Positions 1-8,912 of a DNA stretch of 64,000 bases are shown in pieces. How positions within the stretch are numbered: the stretch's first letter is position 1; the number at the start of each line of letters is the position of its first letter. Source of the DNA: CAYVHB01 sp964450865 (GTDB lineage Bacteria > Bacillota > Clostridia > Saccharofermentanales > UBA5734); contig CAYVHB010000013.1 in assembly GCA_964450865.1 (NCBI GenBank), positions 23,570 through 87,569 of the forward strand, in the 5' to 3' direction. The position numbers and the translations under genes are program-made. The notes beneath the pieces are model-generated. The model did not search any database. It saw only the letters and a list, made by a program, of their open reading frames with translations, and had not been told where the DNA came from.

Positions 1-624
1 GCTGTCACCGGATACCCGACCGATGGGGCTGAATCCGACGGCGGCTGGACCTGTATGCCCCTTTCGGGCTTCAAGGTTACAACAGGCACGGAGTTTGTGT
101 CGTACAGCCATTATTATGTTGTTGAGTATCGGACGTATAAAGGGTACGATGCTGTCCTGAAAACCGGCCCTTATTATTTCGGTTATGGGAATGATCCGGA
201 AAAGGTTAATTATGTTGATCATTTTGCCTATCAGGATGGTATGCTGATTAATTATTATGACACATCCGTACCGGACAATAACACAGCGCTCCATCCCGGA
301 CAGGGCTTGCTGCTGCCGGTCGATGCCCATCCGAAGACGCTGTATCGCGTTGATGGCAAGCGCTGGAGCAACATGATCCAGACCTATGATGCCACCTTCT
401 CTTTGCAGCGCACCGACGGTATCCGCAATATCCATGTCAACAGCCAGCTTTCACCGGTCAGGAGCCTGCCGGCCGCCCCGGTCTTTGACGATACCCGATC
501 CTATTACGATCCCGCCAATCCACTGAACAGCGTCATCACGCCCAATACCGGAACCCGGATCACTGTACTGGGCTATAATCCGCATGGCGGATACATGACT
601 GTCCGCGTCAGCGCCAGCCGGTAA
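1..624 (+). CDS. Immune inhibitor A-like M6 metallopeptidase, C-terminal part (5' end outside window)
   Basis: The reading frame is already open at base 1, so this is the last 207 codons of a longer gene. The motif HPGQGLLLPVDAHP, followed by a region like SNMIQTYDATFSLQ and then PVFDD, is the typical carboxy-terminal region of secreted M6 peptidases of the immune inhibitor A family, which degrade host or environmental proteins outside the cell. The zinc-binding HExxH catalytic part would lie upstream and cannot be seen. A strong terminator follows about 110 bases after the stop, so the gene ends its transcript. I am fairly sure of the family; activity cannot be judged from this fragment. Confidence 0.8.
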   Translation, partial: AVTGYPTDGAESDGGWTCMPLSGFKVTTGTEFVSYSHYYVVEYRTYKGYDAVLKTGPYYFGYGNDPEKVNYVDHFAYQDGMLINYYDTSVPDNNTALHPGQGLLLPVDAHPKTLYRVDGKRWSNMIQTYDATFSLQRTDGIRNIHVNSQLSPVRSLPAAPVFDDTRSYYDPANPLNSVITPNTGTRITVLGYNPHGGYMTVRVSASR

Positions 625-734
625 GCGCAGCAAGTATGTGATCCGTCAGCGCCTGACGGTAAGCGCAGCTGATTGATGATCCGCCTGGGTTGGCACAACC
701 GATGTCATGTTGTTAAAGAATTGATGAATATGGA

Positions 735-782
735 AGAGCCCGGTCAGCGTTGAACTATTCGCCTGACCGGGCTTCTTTTTTG
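735..782 (+). terminator. Rho-independent terminator of the M6 peptidase gene
   Basis: An inverted repeat (agcccggtcag / ctgaccgggct) with a loop of about 15 bases is followed by a run of T. It lies about 110 bases after the peptidase stop codon. Confidence 0.85.
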
Positions 783-841
783 CTCAGGAAGGCATATGAC
801 TGATCAAGGCCTGCATACAAACAAGGCCAATTGGGCTGCCG

Positions 842-891
842 GGCCAGTCTGATTGGCGTACAGGCCAGTCTGATTGGCGTACAGGTCAGTC
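842..891. repeat. 21-bp tandem repeat, 2.4 copies
   Basis: Two identical 21-base units (842-862 and 863-883, beginning ggccagtctgattggcg) are followed by a partial third. The array lies just beyond and slightly into the 3' end of the minus-strand VWA gene. Confidence 0.8.
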
Positions 892-1671
892 CGTTTTGCT
901 CGCAGATCTGTCAATCTGGTCTGTCCCATCCTGAAACGCTGGCTGTTCACCACCCTGATCCGCATGACTCTGATTATAGTTGCTGCGACGACGAAAATTA
1001 TTGCCCCGCATGCTATTGCCTCGAAATATGGATGTATGGATCGCACTGATGGTTGCAATTTTCAGACAATAATCCAGAATATCCGGATCAGCAGCCTGCA
1101 TAAATCCAGCAGTGGGCAACTGGTTGGTAAATCTGATCAGTGCTTGCGTGTAACGTTCTGCCCTCGACCCGCAGGCAACGGCCAGACGGACAGCCTGACT
1201 TCCCCGGTCCGTATTGTCCAGATCCCGAATCGCGTCAGCATATCGGCGATTACTGGCCAGGGTAAAACCAGCAGTAACCAGAATGCAGACCGGCCGATAG
1301 CCGGCATTTTGGATCACACCGGACATCAACTCTTTCCGCAACAGCCTGATAGCTCCGGCTGCTGCTGTAACAGGGCCAGGCTGACCGTGCAAATTCTGCC
1401 AGCTGACCTGATCCAGGCTGACAGGGGCCGGGCCAATGTGCCAGGAAACCTTGTCAGCAAAACAGATCGCGCGTATATAGATCGGCCGTTCCGGCGTTGG
1501 CGGGAAGACTGCCTTCAATTCCGCCAGAACCTGACGGATAGCCTGGTTAAATGCGATCAGCCATTTCTCATCCATAGAATTGGATACATCAATCAGCCAG
1601 ATGAGATGCAGCGGTTGCGTCAGCGCAACATCAGTGTCCGGCGGCTCCGGATAAATGTCTTGACCGGGCAT
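886..1671 (-). CDS. von Willebrand factor A (VWA) domain protein
   Basis: A 261-residue, apparently cytoplasmic protein. Near the N-terminus the sequence LIWLIDVSNSM carries the metal-ion-dependent adhesion site DxSxS (about residues 28-32), typical of VWA domains in the TerY-like group. The domain fills about residues 20-200 and the last 50 residues are polar and low in structure. I chose the ATG that sits 7 bases after GGAGG; an ATG two codons earlier almost touches the Shine-Dalgarno sequence. There is no signal peptide. It is transcribed toward the M6 gene, and no kinase, phosphatase or Ter gene lies beside it that would suggest a partner. VWA proteins usually scaffold metal-dependent protein contacts; its specific role is unknown. 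Confidence 0.75.
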   Translation of the reverse strand: MPGQDIYPEPPDTDVALTQPLHLIWLIDVSNSMDEKWLIAFNQAIRQVLAELKAVFPPTPERPIYIRAICFADKVSWHIGPAPVSLDQVSWQNLHGQPGPVTAAAGAIRLLRKELMSGVIQNAGYRPVCILVTAGFTLASNRRYADAIRDLDNTDRGSQAVRLAVACGSRAERYTQALIRFTNQLPTAGFMQAADPDILDYCLKIATISAIHTSIFRGNSMRGNNFRRRSNYNQSHADQGGEQPAFQDGTDQIDRSASKTD

Positions 1672-2095
1672 GTTCATGCCTCCTGCTGGATCTTTTTCTG
1701 GAACGTCCTGCCTAATGAAAACGAGCGATTGCCAAGTTGTATTTATTCTGTCAAATCAATGCTAGCATATTGCAGGCCGTGGCATAATTGGGGGCTGACC
1801 AGTGGTCATTTTATGTGTGCATGACAACATTTGACAAACAATCACAACAAAGTGACCTTTCATCCCGATTGAGGAGCGGCGATTAACCAATAACGGTTCA
1901 GTGCCGGATTTGAATACCAGAAATCACAGTCAGATATTGATCAGCAAAAGGATAGTCAGCCAGATGCAATTTAAAACTATTGCATCCGGGACCAACACTG
2001 GTCATGTTGTAATTCGATACTTACATTTTAACGGAATACAGGTCTTTTTGTACAGCCTGTTTGCTTGAATTGATCACTGGCTATCATTCTTCGCG
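1672..2095. other. Intergenic region with a perfect inverted repeat
   Basis: No convincing gene lies here. Between the VWA gene and the lar terminator there is a perfect 8-base inverted repeat, gatgcaat (1963-1970) and attgcatc (1979-1986), with an AT-rich 8-base spacer. It could be an operator or part of a weak hairpin. No consensus promoter pair was found. Confidence 0.4.
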
Positions 2096-2134
2096 TGAAA
2101 AAACCGCCGGTCTCGATGAGGCCAGGCGGCTTAT
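2096..2134 (-). terminator. Terminator of the lar operon
   Basis: Read on the minus strand, a GC-rich stem (aagccgcc / ggcggtt) is followed by a run of T. It lies about 110 bases after the larC stop. Confidence 0.75.
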
Positions 2135-2245
2135 TGGCTTGACGGTCATGGTTTAGTGAATTGAATCCATTCAATCTCCCTGACCAGAACTGCTGCCAAG
2201 ACGACCACGCCATTGCAGCAGTGGATCCGGACTTATCAGTTGTAT

Positions 2246-3817
2246 TTACTGGCCAGATTGCTGCCAGATACTGCGGACCAGATCACGGGCTGCATCGAGG
2301 GAAATCTGGCGCCGGATCGCCAGTGCGACCAGGTCAGCCTGCTCAGGATAAGCATGCGTGACATCCTGCCAGCTCACAACCTTCATGCGGATATCGCCAT
2401 CCGGTAAAGTCAGGGTCACGAATGAACGCCTACAGACATGCCGCTGGCAGATTTGCCGGCGGATACCGATTGTCCCGGCGTCTTGAAAGATCAGGCGGAC
2501 CAGGCTGGCTTCCAGGTCAGGGGTCGTGATAACGGTCAGCATCTGGCCAGGTCGCCATTTTTTCATCTGTAAGGGTGTCAGCGTCACATCCAGGGCTCCA
2601 GCCGCCATCAGACGCTCTGCTGCAAAGCCCAGCTGCTCACCGGAGGCATTATCAACATGACAGGACAACAGTACGACAGTATCCATTTCTTGCGGACTGA
2701 AAGCGCTGAGTCCATGAGCATCAGCATCGGTCACGCGCTTCGTAAGAGGTCTGGCCAGGGTCTCTCCCTGTGGTCCGGATGTGATCAGACTCGGGTGGTC
2801 CGCCATTGCGACCTGACCATGATCAGCAGCAGAATCCTGAATAACAGCAGAGCCCGGGTTGGCTGCAGATTCCTGATTAATTACAGAATTTTGCATGACT
2901 GCAAGTTCCTGATTGGCAATTTCACCCAGTACAACACGCAGGGCGTTGAGCCGTCCAATTTCACGCTGCCCAAAACCATAGCCGACCTGCCGGACCTGCA
3001 TCGCTGGTAATCCACCATAGGATACCGCCAGTGTTTTGACCAGTCCGAGGCCGGTTGGTGTAACCAGTTCCGTGCTGGCTGTGCCTGTCCGATATGGAAT
3101 ACTCGTGTTCTCGAGCATTTTCAGAACAGCAGGGACCGGCACCGGTATCAGACCGTGCTGGCATTGAATGATGCCCTCGCCATCGCTGATCGGCGAAGCA
3201 ACCACCTTGTCGATCTGCAGGGATTCGAGGGCCAGGGCAGCACCTACTATATCAACGATTGAATCGACAGCTCCGACCTCATGAAAATGAACATCCGCCA
3301 GGCTGACGCCATGGACAGCAGCTTCCGCCCGGCCTATTTCCGCAAAAGTTGCCAGAGCCAGGGAACGGCAAGGCTCACTCAGATTGGCCTGGCCCAGCAT
3401 TGCCACAATGTCGGCATAGGAGCGGCCATGCTCGTGCTCATGGTGATGGCGGTGTCCGTGGCCATGCTCGTGCCTGAGACCATTTTCGTGGTCGTGATCA
3501 GCATGGTGATGGTCATGACTATGGTCGTGGCTATGCTCATGACCATGGTCGTTCCCGTGTTCCTGGTCATGATCAATATCATGGTTATGTCCATGGGCAT
3601 GTCCGTTGCGAAGTTCAACGCGGACACGGGTGCCGGTGATACCGCTTTGGGCGGTTTTACTGATCATCAGCTCGAATTCGTTGGCCATTGGCAAGCCAGC
3701 CAGGCCGGCCCGGATCATGGCTTCAGAAGCTCCGATATCCAGCAGGGCACCCAGAAACATATCCCCGCTGATGCCGGAAAAACAATCCAGGTATAATATA
3801 CGCTGTGGCTTTGTCAT
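2246..3817 (-). CDS. larC: LarC, nickel insertion protein of the nickel-pincer nucleotide (NPN) cofactor pathway
   Basis: A 523-residue protein. LarC is the CTP-dependent cyclometallase that inserts nickel into the pyridinium dithiocarboxylate nucleotide to make the NPN cofactor of lactate racemase and related enzymes. The N-terminus YLDCFSGISGDMFLGALLD is the family hallmark. Residues 71-130 are a metal-binding stretch with 26 histidines in 60 residues. A low-complexity linker (about 310-350) precedes the C-terminal domain. The start ATG follows AGGGAAGGAAA; a longer frame to 3910 lacks support. In Lactobacillus plantarum larC is split and joined by programmed frameshifting; here the frame is uninterrupted. 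It is the last gene of larE-larB-larC. Confidence 0.93.
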   Translation of the reverse strand: MTKPQRILYLDCFSGISGDMFLGALLDIGASEAMIRAGLAGLPMANEFELMISKTAQSGITGTRVRVELRNGHAHGHNHDIDHDQEHGNDHGHEHSHDHSHDHHHADHDHENGLRHEHGHGHRHHHEHEHGRSYADIVAMLGQANLSEPCRSLALATFAEIGRAEAAVHGVSLADVHFHEVGAVDSIVDIVGAALALESLQIDKVVASPISDGEGIIQCQHGLIPVPVPAVLKMLENTSIPYRTGTASTELVTPTGLGLVKTLAVSYGGLPAMQVRQVGYGFGQREIGRLNALRVVLGEIANQELAVMQNSVINQESAANPGSAVIQDSAADHGQVAMADHPSLITSGPQGETLARPLTKRVTDADAHGLSAFSPQEMDTVVLLSCHVDNASGEQLGFAAERLMAAGALDVTLTPLQMKKWRPGQMLTVITTPDLEASLVRLIFQDAGTIGIRRQICQRHVCRRSFVTLTLPDGDIRMKVVSWQDVTHAYPEQADLVALAIRRQISLDAARDLVRSIWQQSGQ

Positions 3818-3906
3818 GAAGCATTTCCTTCCCTGACCTGATGTCTTGACTGGCTTTTCCGACCGGATCCGCTGATGGGATTCAGAATTGCCGGACTCGC
3901 CTATGC

Positions 3907-4746
3907 TCATTCAGTCTGGCCATCCGCGCTATCTTGCCGCTGGGCCTGCTGTTGCTGCTGGTGGTAGATCTGCCGGCAGATCGTTGCTGCCATGTATCCG
4001 GCCCCGAACCCGTTGCCGATATTGAGCACTGCAACGCCACTGGCACAGGAATTCAGCATGGCCAGCAAAGTGGTGACCCCGCCAAAGTTGGCGCCATAGC
4101 CTACTCCGGACGGCACAGCCAGAACCGGCTTATCGACCAGCCCGCCCAGCACGCTGACCAAAGCCCCTTCCATGCCGGCGACAACAACAATTACATCGGC
4201 CAGCCGGATCTGATCAATACAGGCCAGCAGGCGATGCAGGCCGGCCACGCCGACATCAGCGAAGCGCTGGACCTGGCAGCCAAGCGTCTGGGCCGTAATC
4301 GCCGCTTCCTCGGCAACTGGCTGGTCAGCGGTCCCGGCGGAAACCACGGCGACCAGGCCCAGGCAAGGGCTGGCCTGGCGAATAGCCGTAATCACACGCC
4401 CGCGGGTGGAGTATTCGGCATCAGGGGCAATCGCCTGGATCGCACTGAAGTGGTCCAGGTCAGCCCGTGTCGCCAACAGATTGGCACCGCGATCAAGAAT
4501 ACTGCGTGCGATCCGGCCCACCTGTTCAGGGGTCTTGCCTTCACAGAATATGACTTCAGCAAACCCGGTGCGCCGGGCGCGGGAATGATCGATTTTGGCA
4601 AAATCAAGATCCTCATATTCATCCTGGCCAAGGGGATCTTGCTGGCGCAATTGATGATAAGCGGCCGAAGCCGACAGCTCACCGGTGGCCACGGCTTCCA
4701 GCAGGCGCATCACAGCTGGTTCATGACTATCCAGGTACACGTTCAT
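3907..4746 (-). CDS. larB: LarB, pyridinium-3,5-biscarboxylic acid mononucleotide synthase
   Basis: A 279-residue PurE-related protein that carboxylates and hydrolyses nicotinic acid adenine dinucleotide in the first step of NPN cofactor synthesis. The N-terminal region is followed by the PurE-like core (VVSAGTADQPVAEEA, about residues 135-150; GMEGALVSVLGGLVDKPV; PSGVGYGANFGG), which carries the nucleotide site of the family. Length fits LarB, with a short Gln-rich tail. The chosen ATG lies within the last 20 bases of larE, next to a GGGAGG site, so translation of the two is probably coupled. A longer frame to 4836 would overlap larE by over 100 bases and is unlikely. Confidence 0.92.
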   Translation of the reverse strand: MNVYLDSHEPAVMRLLEAVATGELSASAAYHQLRQQDPLGQDEYEDLDFAKIDHSRARRTGFAEVIFCEGKTPEQVGRIARSILDRGANLLATRADLDHFSAIQAIAPDAEYSTRGRVITAIRQASPCLGLVAVVSAGTADQPVAEEAAITAQTLGCQVQRFADVGVAGLHRLLACIDQIRLADVIVVVAGMEGALVSVLGGLVDKPVLAVPSGVGYGANFGGVTTLLAMLNSCASGVAVLNIGNGFGAGYMAATICRQIYHQQQQQAQRQDSADGQTE

Positions 4747-5608
4747 CACCTCCCGGTTGTGCTGCTGCTTTCTGCTGCATGCTGCCAAGCCGATAGCCGT
4801 CAAGATCAATCGTGGCATAGCGGAATCCGGCGGCATGCAGGATCGTACGCAGCTGAGCGATCAAAGCCGGCGCCAGGCCAGACCCGTTCAGCTGGCTGGC
4901 GTCAATTTCGACGCGGGCCAGGTCGCCATGGGCGCGAACGCGAACCTGGGTCCAGCCTGCAGTCCGCAGCTGCTGCTCCGCCTGGTCAATGCGCTGTAAA
5001 ACCTCAAGCGTGATCGGCGTCCCGGTCGGCACGCGAGTAGCCAGGCAGGCCATCGCCGGCTTGGCGGCAAAGCCAGGACAAAGCCAGGCCGCCAGCAAGC
5101 GGACGTCAGCTTTGTGCAGACCGGCCTCGGCCAGGGGACTGCGTACATTCAGTTCACGCAAGGCCTGCAAACCGGGCCGGTCTTCGTGCAGATCATCGGC
5201 ATTGGTACCGTCCGCCAGGATTGCGAAACCGCATTCATCGGCAGCGGCCCGGATGGTATTGAAAATCAGCTTTTTACAGTGATAACAGCGGTCTGCCGGA
5301 TTGAGATTAAAGGGAAACTGCCCAAGGATGTCCGCAGGCAGATGCAGGACCTGATGGGGTACGCCAGCAACACCGGCAGCCAGCACGGCATCGGCACGGT
5401 CAGCTGCTGGGACCATCGGGGCTTCGACGGTAAGCGTCAGGACCTGGTCCGGTCCCAGAATCAAGGCAGCAGCCGCAGCCAGGACAGCGCTATCGACACC
5501 TCCCGACAAGGCAACAGCCACGCGTTGTATCGGCTGTAAAACAGTCCGCAACCGCCCGATCAGGTCCACGCACCCGGACGGGGCATCTTTAATAGTAATA
5601 ACAGGCAC
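4727..5608 (-). CDS. larE: LarE, ATP-dependent sulfur insertase of NPN cofactor synthesis
   Basis: A 293-residue PP-loop ATP pyrophosphatase that adenylates the pyridinium dicarboxylate and replaces carboxylate oxygen by sulfur. The PP-loop SGGVDS lies at about residues 35-40. Cysteines occur in RCYHCKK (about 108 and 111) and in MACLATR (about 188). Some LarE proteins sacrifice one cysteine sulfur while others bind a [4Fe-4S] cluster through three cysteines; the CxxC plus a distal Cys here fits the cluster type, by inference. I chose the GTG 8 bases after GGAGG; an upstream GTG overlaps the Shine-Dalgarno sequence. First gene of the lar operon; no larA in the window. Confidence 0.92.
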   Translation of the reverse strand: MPVITIKDAPSGCVDLIGRLRTVLQPIQRVAVALSGGVDSAVLAAAAALILGPDQVLTLTVEAPMVPAADRADAVLAAGVAGVPHQVLHLPADILGQFPFNLNPADRCYHCKKLIFNTIRAAADECGFAILADGTNADDLHEDRPGLQALRELNVRSPLAEAGLHKADVRLLAAWLCPGFAAKPAMACLATRVPTGTPITLEVLQRIDQAEQQLRTAGWTQVRVRAHGDLARVEIDASQLNGSGLAPALIAQLRTILHAAGFRYATIDLDGYRLGSMQQKAAAQPGGDERVPG

Positions 5609-5749
5609 GTCTGACACCTCCGTAATCGCGGCAGCTTATCATTAATCAACGGATTGGCGCAATGATTCCTGGCTGCATGAATGAATCAGTGAGCCGGTAT
5701 CAAATAACCGGCCTGTTTGCCATCATCAATCAGCTGACCCGCCTGCTCT

Positions 5750-6859
5750 TTACTTTTCGATTTTCATCCCGGACAGATAGGCATTGATAAAGCCGTCGAG
5801 ATTGCCATCCATGACGCTTTGCACATCGACCAACTCGTAGCCGGTGCGATGGTCTTTGACCATGGTGTACGGACAGAAGACATAGGAACGGATCTGGCTG
5901 CCCCAGGCAATGTCCATCTGATTGCCCTTGAGGTCTTCGATACGATCCATATGCGCGGCCCGGGCCATGGCGAAAAGCTTGGCCTTGAGCATATTCATCG
6001 CGGTCTCCCGGTTCTGGACCTGAGATCGTTCGGTCTGGCAGGAAACAACAACGCCAGTCGGGACATGCGTGATCCGGATCGCTGACTCGGTCTTGTTGAC
6101 ATGCTGGCCACCGGCACCCGACGAACGGTAGGTATCAACCTTGAGGTCCTCGGAGCGGATATCGATCTTGATCGACTCGTCCAGCTCGGGCATGACTTCA
6201 AGGGACGCAAACGAGGTATGCCGACGTCCTGATGAGTCAAACGGCGAGATCCGGACCAGCCGGTGTACGCCCATTTCCGATTTCATATAGCCATAGGCAT
6301 TATCGCCAATCAGCATGAAGGATACACTCTTCAAGCCGGCCTCATCACCATCGAGGATATCCAGCAGCTTGACCTGGAAGCCATGGGCATCGGCCCAGCG
6401 CGTGTACATCCGGTACAGCATTTCGTTCCAGTCCTGGGCTTCCGTACCGCCAGCACCGGCATGCAGGCTCAAAATGGCATTACTGGCATCATATTCACCG
6501 GTAAAAAGCGTTTCCAGCCGCAGTTGTTCGAAATCCTTGCGGAAAGTCGCCAGATTATCACCGATTTCTTGGGCTATCTCGGGATCATCGGCTTCCTGAC
6601 CAAGTTCACACAGCACCTGCAAGTCTTCATATTCCTTGACCAGTGCTTCATAACGGTCAACTTTTTTCTGCAAATGCTTGACTTTGGTCTGGATCTTCTG
6701 GGCCCGCTCGACGTTTTCCCAAAAGCCCGGCTCCTGGGCCCGGGCTTCCAGTTCGGCAATTTCATCGCGGGTGTGATCGATATGCAGCGCTCCGCGCAGC
6801 TGTTCAAGTTGACCTTCCAGCTGCGACAGTTCCTGCCGGTACTGGTCATATTCTATCAT
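5750..6859 (-). CDS. prfB: Peptide chain release factor 2
   Basis: A 369-residue class I release factor that recognises UGA and UAA and triggers peptide release on the ribosome. It carries the codon-recognition motif SPF (in ISPFDSSGRRH) and the catalytic GGQ in SSGAGGQHVNKTES. The N-terminal coiled region is intact. The start ATG follows AAAGGAG by 8 bases. Most bacterial prfB genes contain an in-frame UGA after about 25 codons that needs a +1 frameshift, giving autoregulation. Here the aligned region (LRGALHIDHTR) reads straight through with no stop codon. It stands alone between the lar operon and the aminotransferase. Confidence 0.97.
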   Translation of the reverse strand: MIEYDQYRQELSQLEGQLEQLRGALHIDHTRDEIAELEARAQEPGFWENVERAQKIQTKVKHLQKKVDRYEALVKEYEDLQVLCELGQEADDPEIAQEIGDNLATFRKDFEQLRLETLFTGEYDASNAILSLHAGAGGTEAQDWNEMLYRMYTRWADAHGFQVKLLDILDGDEAGLKSVSFMLIGDNAYGYMKSEMGVHRLVRISPFDSSGRRHTSFASLEVMPELDESIKIDIRSEDLKVDTYRSSGAGGQHVNKTESAIRITHVPTGVVVSCQTERSQVQNRETAMNMLKAKLFAMARAAHMDRIEDLKGNQMDIAWGSQIRSYVFCPYTMVKDHRTGYELVDVQSVMDGNLDGFINAYLSGMKIEK

Positions 6860-7030
6860 GATGACTTCTCCTTTGCGGATCGGGCTGCAGGGGCAAGGTT
6901 TAAATGGCCGGCCCGGGCTGAGAAAATGGCTGTCTGCCGGCAGGCGGGGATATGGGGTCTGTGACGGACTGTCAGATAGCGTGAGCCGTTCGGCCAGGCA
7001 GTCTGCCGGCGGGCGAAAGTGATCGGGCTG

Positions 7031-8245
7031 TCAATCGGACGCCGGTCCACCCAGGTCTCGCTGCATTTTTTGCGCAATCTTGCGCTCAACGAAGGTGTGC
7101 AGGCGACGCATGGCTTCACGGATATTATCCATCGATGCCGCATAGCTGATGCGCACAAATCCCTCGCCGCATTCGCCAAACGCATTGCCCGGCACAATGG
7201 CGACCTTCTCCTCCTTGAGGAATAGTTCGGCAAATTCTGTCGAGGTCAGGCCCGTGACACGGATATCCGGGAATGCGTAAAAGGCGCCCAATGGTTCAAA
7301 ACAGGTCAGCCCGGCGTTGCGACAGGCATTGATGACATAACGGCGGCGGCGGTTATACTCCTCACGCATCGGGGCCACATGGGCCTCGCTATGCCGCAGC
7401 GCTTCCCGGGACGCATCCTGGGCTGTTGTCGGCGAGCTCATGATTGCATACTGATGGATCTTGTTCATGGCGCTCATGATCACGTCCGGTCCACAAGCGT
7501 AACCGATGCGCCAGCCAGTCATGGCAAAGGCCTTGGAGAAGCCGCCGACCAGGATGGTGCGGCCTTGCATGTTGTCCAGGGTGGCAATCGAGCAGTGCTC
7601 GGCCGGATCATAGGTCAGTTCGGCATACAGCTCGTCGGACAAGACCAGGATCGGCAGATCCCGGATGACATCAACGAGGGCCTGCAGCTCATCGCGGCTC
7701 ATGACGGCGCCGGTCGGATTATTCGGGTAACCGAGCATGATCAGCTTGGTCCGGGGCGTAATCGCTGCCGCCAGCTGTTCAGGCATCAGCTTGAAGTTAT
7801 TCTCAGCCGTGCAGGCGATCGTCACCGGGACACCGCCAGCCAGCACCACGCAAGACTTGTAAGCGACAAAGCAGGGCTCGGGGATGATAACCTCATCACC
7901 GGGATTGACGACAGCCCGGACGGCAATATCAATGGCTTCGCTGCCGCCAACAGTCACAATGACCTCACTGCGCGGATTGTAATGGAGATTGAAGCGCCGC
8001 TGCTGGTAATGGCTGATGGCCTCGCGCAATTCAATGAAACCCTGGTTGGGCGAATAATGGGTATTGCCCGCCTCCATGGAATAAATGCCGGCTTCACGAA
8101 TGCCCCAGGGGGTCACGAAATCGGGTTCACCAATGGACAGGGAAATGACCTGGCCCTTGAGTTCATTTGCCATATCAAAAAAGCGGCGGATCGCGGAGGG
8201 TGGCACGGATTGGACGCGATCAGATAGAAATGAATCGAGATTCAT
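7031..8245 (-). CDS. Class I/II pyridoxal-phosphate aminotransferase
   Basis: A 404-residue fold-type I aminotransferase. Visible hallmarks are SLSIGEPDF near the N-terminus, the pyridine-contacting NNPTG (in GYPNNPTGAV), the SDELY segment that holds the Asp pairing with PLP nitrogen, the Schiff-base lysine in GGFSKAFAMTGWR, and the C-terminal arginine in FVRISYA. It probably transfers amino groups between alanine, aspartate or aromatic amino acids and 2-oxoglutarate; the substrate cannot be read from the sequence. A very strong GGAGGTGAT site precedes the ATG. It lies 73 bases after an Lrp-family regulator on the same strand, which probably controls it. Confidence 0.9.
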   Translation of the reverse strand: MNLDSFLSDRVQSVPPSAIRRFFDMANELKGQVISLSIGEPDFVTPWGIREAGIYSMEAGNTHYSPNQGFIELREAISHYQQRRFNLHYNPRSEVIVTVGGSEAIDIAVRAVVNPGDEVIIPEPCFVAYKSCVVLAGGVPVTIACTAENNFKLMPEQLAAAITPRTKLIMLGYPNNPTGAVMSRDELQALVDVIRDLPILVLSDELYAELTYDPAEHCSIATLDNMQGRTILVGGFSKAFAMTGWRIGYACGPDVIMSAMNKIHQYAIMSSPTTAQDASREALRHSEAHVAPMREEYNRRRRYVINACRNAGLTCFEPLGAFYAFPDIRVTGLTSTEFAELFLKEEKVAIVPGNAFGECGEGFVRISYAASMDNIREAMRRLHTFVERKIAQKMQRDLGGPASD

Positions 8246-8318
8246 GGATACATCACCTCCGGCTGCCAGTCAGGCCTGTTGGGCCGCCGGTACAAAGACC
8301 CCGGCGTCATGATCTGCT

Positions 8319-8807
8319 TCATAGAACAATCGCCTCCCGGTGGTCTTCTTCCTTTATGATGAATTCGGTGCCATTCATTTTATATTTCTTGAGAATAAAG
8401 TGGGTACGGGTGGAAACCACCGACTCCAGCGGGGCAATCTTCTCCGAGACGAACATCGCCACATCCTTGAGCGACTTGTCCTCGATAATGACCATCAGGT
8501 CAAAGCCGCCCGACATCAGGTAGCAGGACTGGACCTGGGGGTGACGGTAGATGCGCTGGGCAATGTGATCAAATCCCTGGTCGCGCTGCGGTGTGACACG
8601 GACCTCGATCAGGGCCGTGACCGGGGCAATGGCCGTCTTTTCCCAATTGATCAGGGCGCCATAGCCAAGAATCACCTTGCTCTTTTCGAGCGCGGCAATT
8701 GTCTTTTCGACTTCGTCGACAGGCCGACCGATCATGACGGCAATTTCACCGGCCGTCAGCCGGGCATTCCTTTCCAGCAAGCTGAGGATTTCTTCTTTTC
8801 TGCCCAT
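8319..8807 (-). CDS. Lrp/AsnC family transcriptional regulator
   Basis: A 162-residue regulator with an N-terminal winged helix-turn-helix (about residues 1-55, including LTAGEIAVMIGRPVDEVEKT) and a C-terminal RAM (amino-acid sensing) domain (about 65-140). Members bind DNA as octamers or dimers and respond to amino acids. The ATG is preceded by AGGAGGTG with good spacing; an upstream in-frame Met has no ribosome site. It is the first gene of a pair with the aminotransferase, so it likely responds to that enzyme's substrate or product and may regulate itself. Confidence 0.9.
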   Translation of the reverse strand: MGRKEEILSLLERNARLTAGEIAVMIGRPVDEVEKTIAALEKSKVILGYGALINWEKTAIAPVTALIEVRVTPQRDQGFDHIAQRIYRHPQVQSCYLMSGGFDLMVIIEDKSLKDVAMFVSEKIAPLESVVSTRTHFILKKYKMNGTEFIIKEEDHREAIVL

Positions 8808-8912
8808 GTGGCACCTCCTGTATTTTTGGCTTGTATGGATATTCAACAGGCATAAAGGGATTGGTAAAAAATCTGGTATCATGAAGGACCGGCCGGACGC
8901 ACAGCCAGGCAG

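Noticed and set aside
874..1824. Long plus-strand reading frame across the VWA gene
   Set aside because: It is antisense to a gene with clear VWA motifs, has no ribosome site and no recognisable protein.
3379..3627. Reading frames rich in Met/Thr or Val/Met over the His-rich part of larC
   Set aside because: They are shadows of the repeated His/Asp codons and lack ribosome sites.
3818..3910. N-terminal extension of LarC
   Set aside because: No ribosome site and no family similarity before MTKPQRILYLD; the internal ATG has both.
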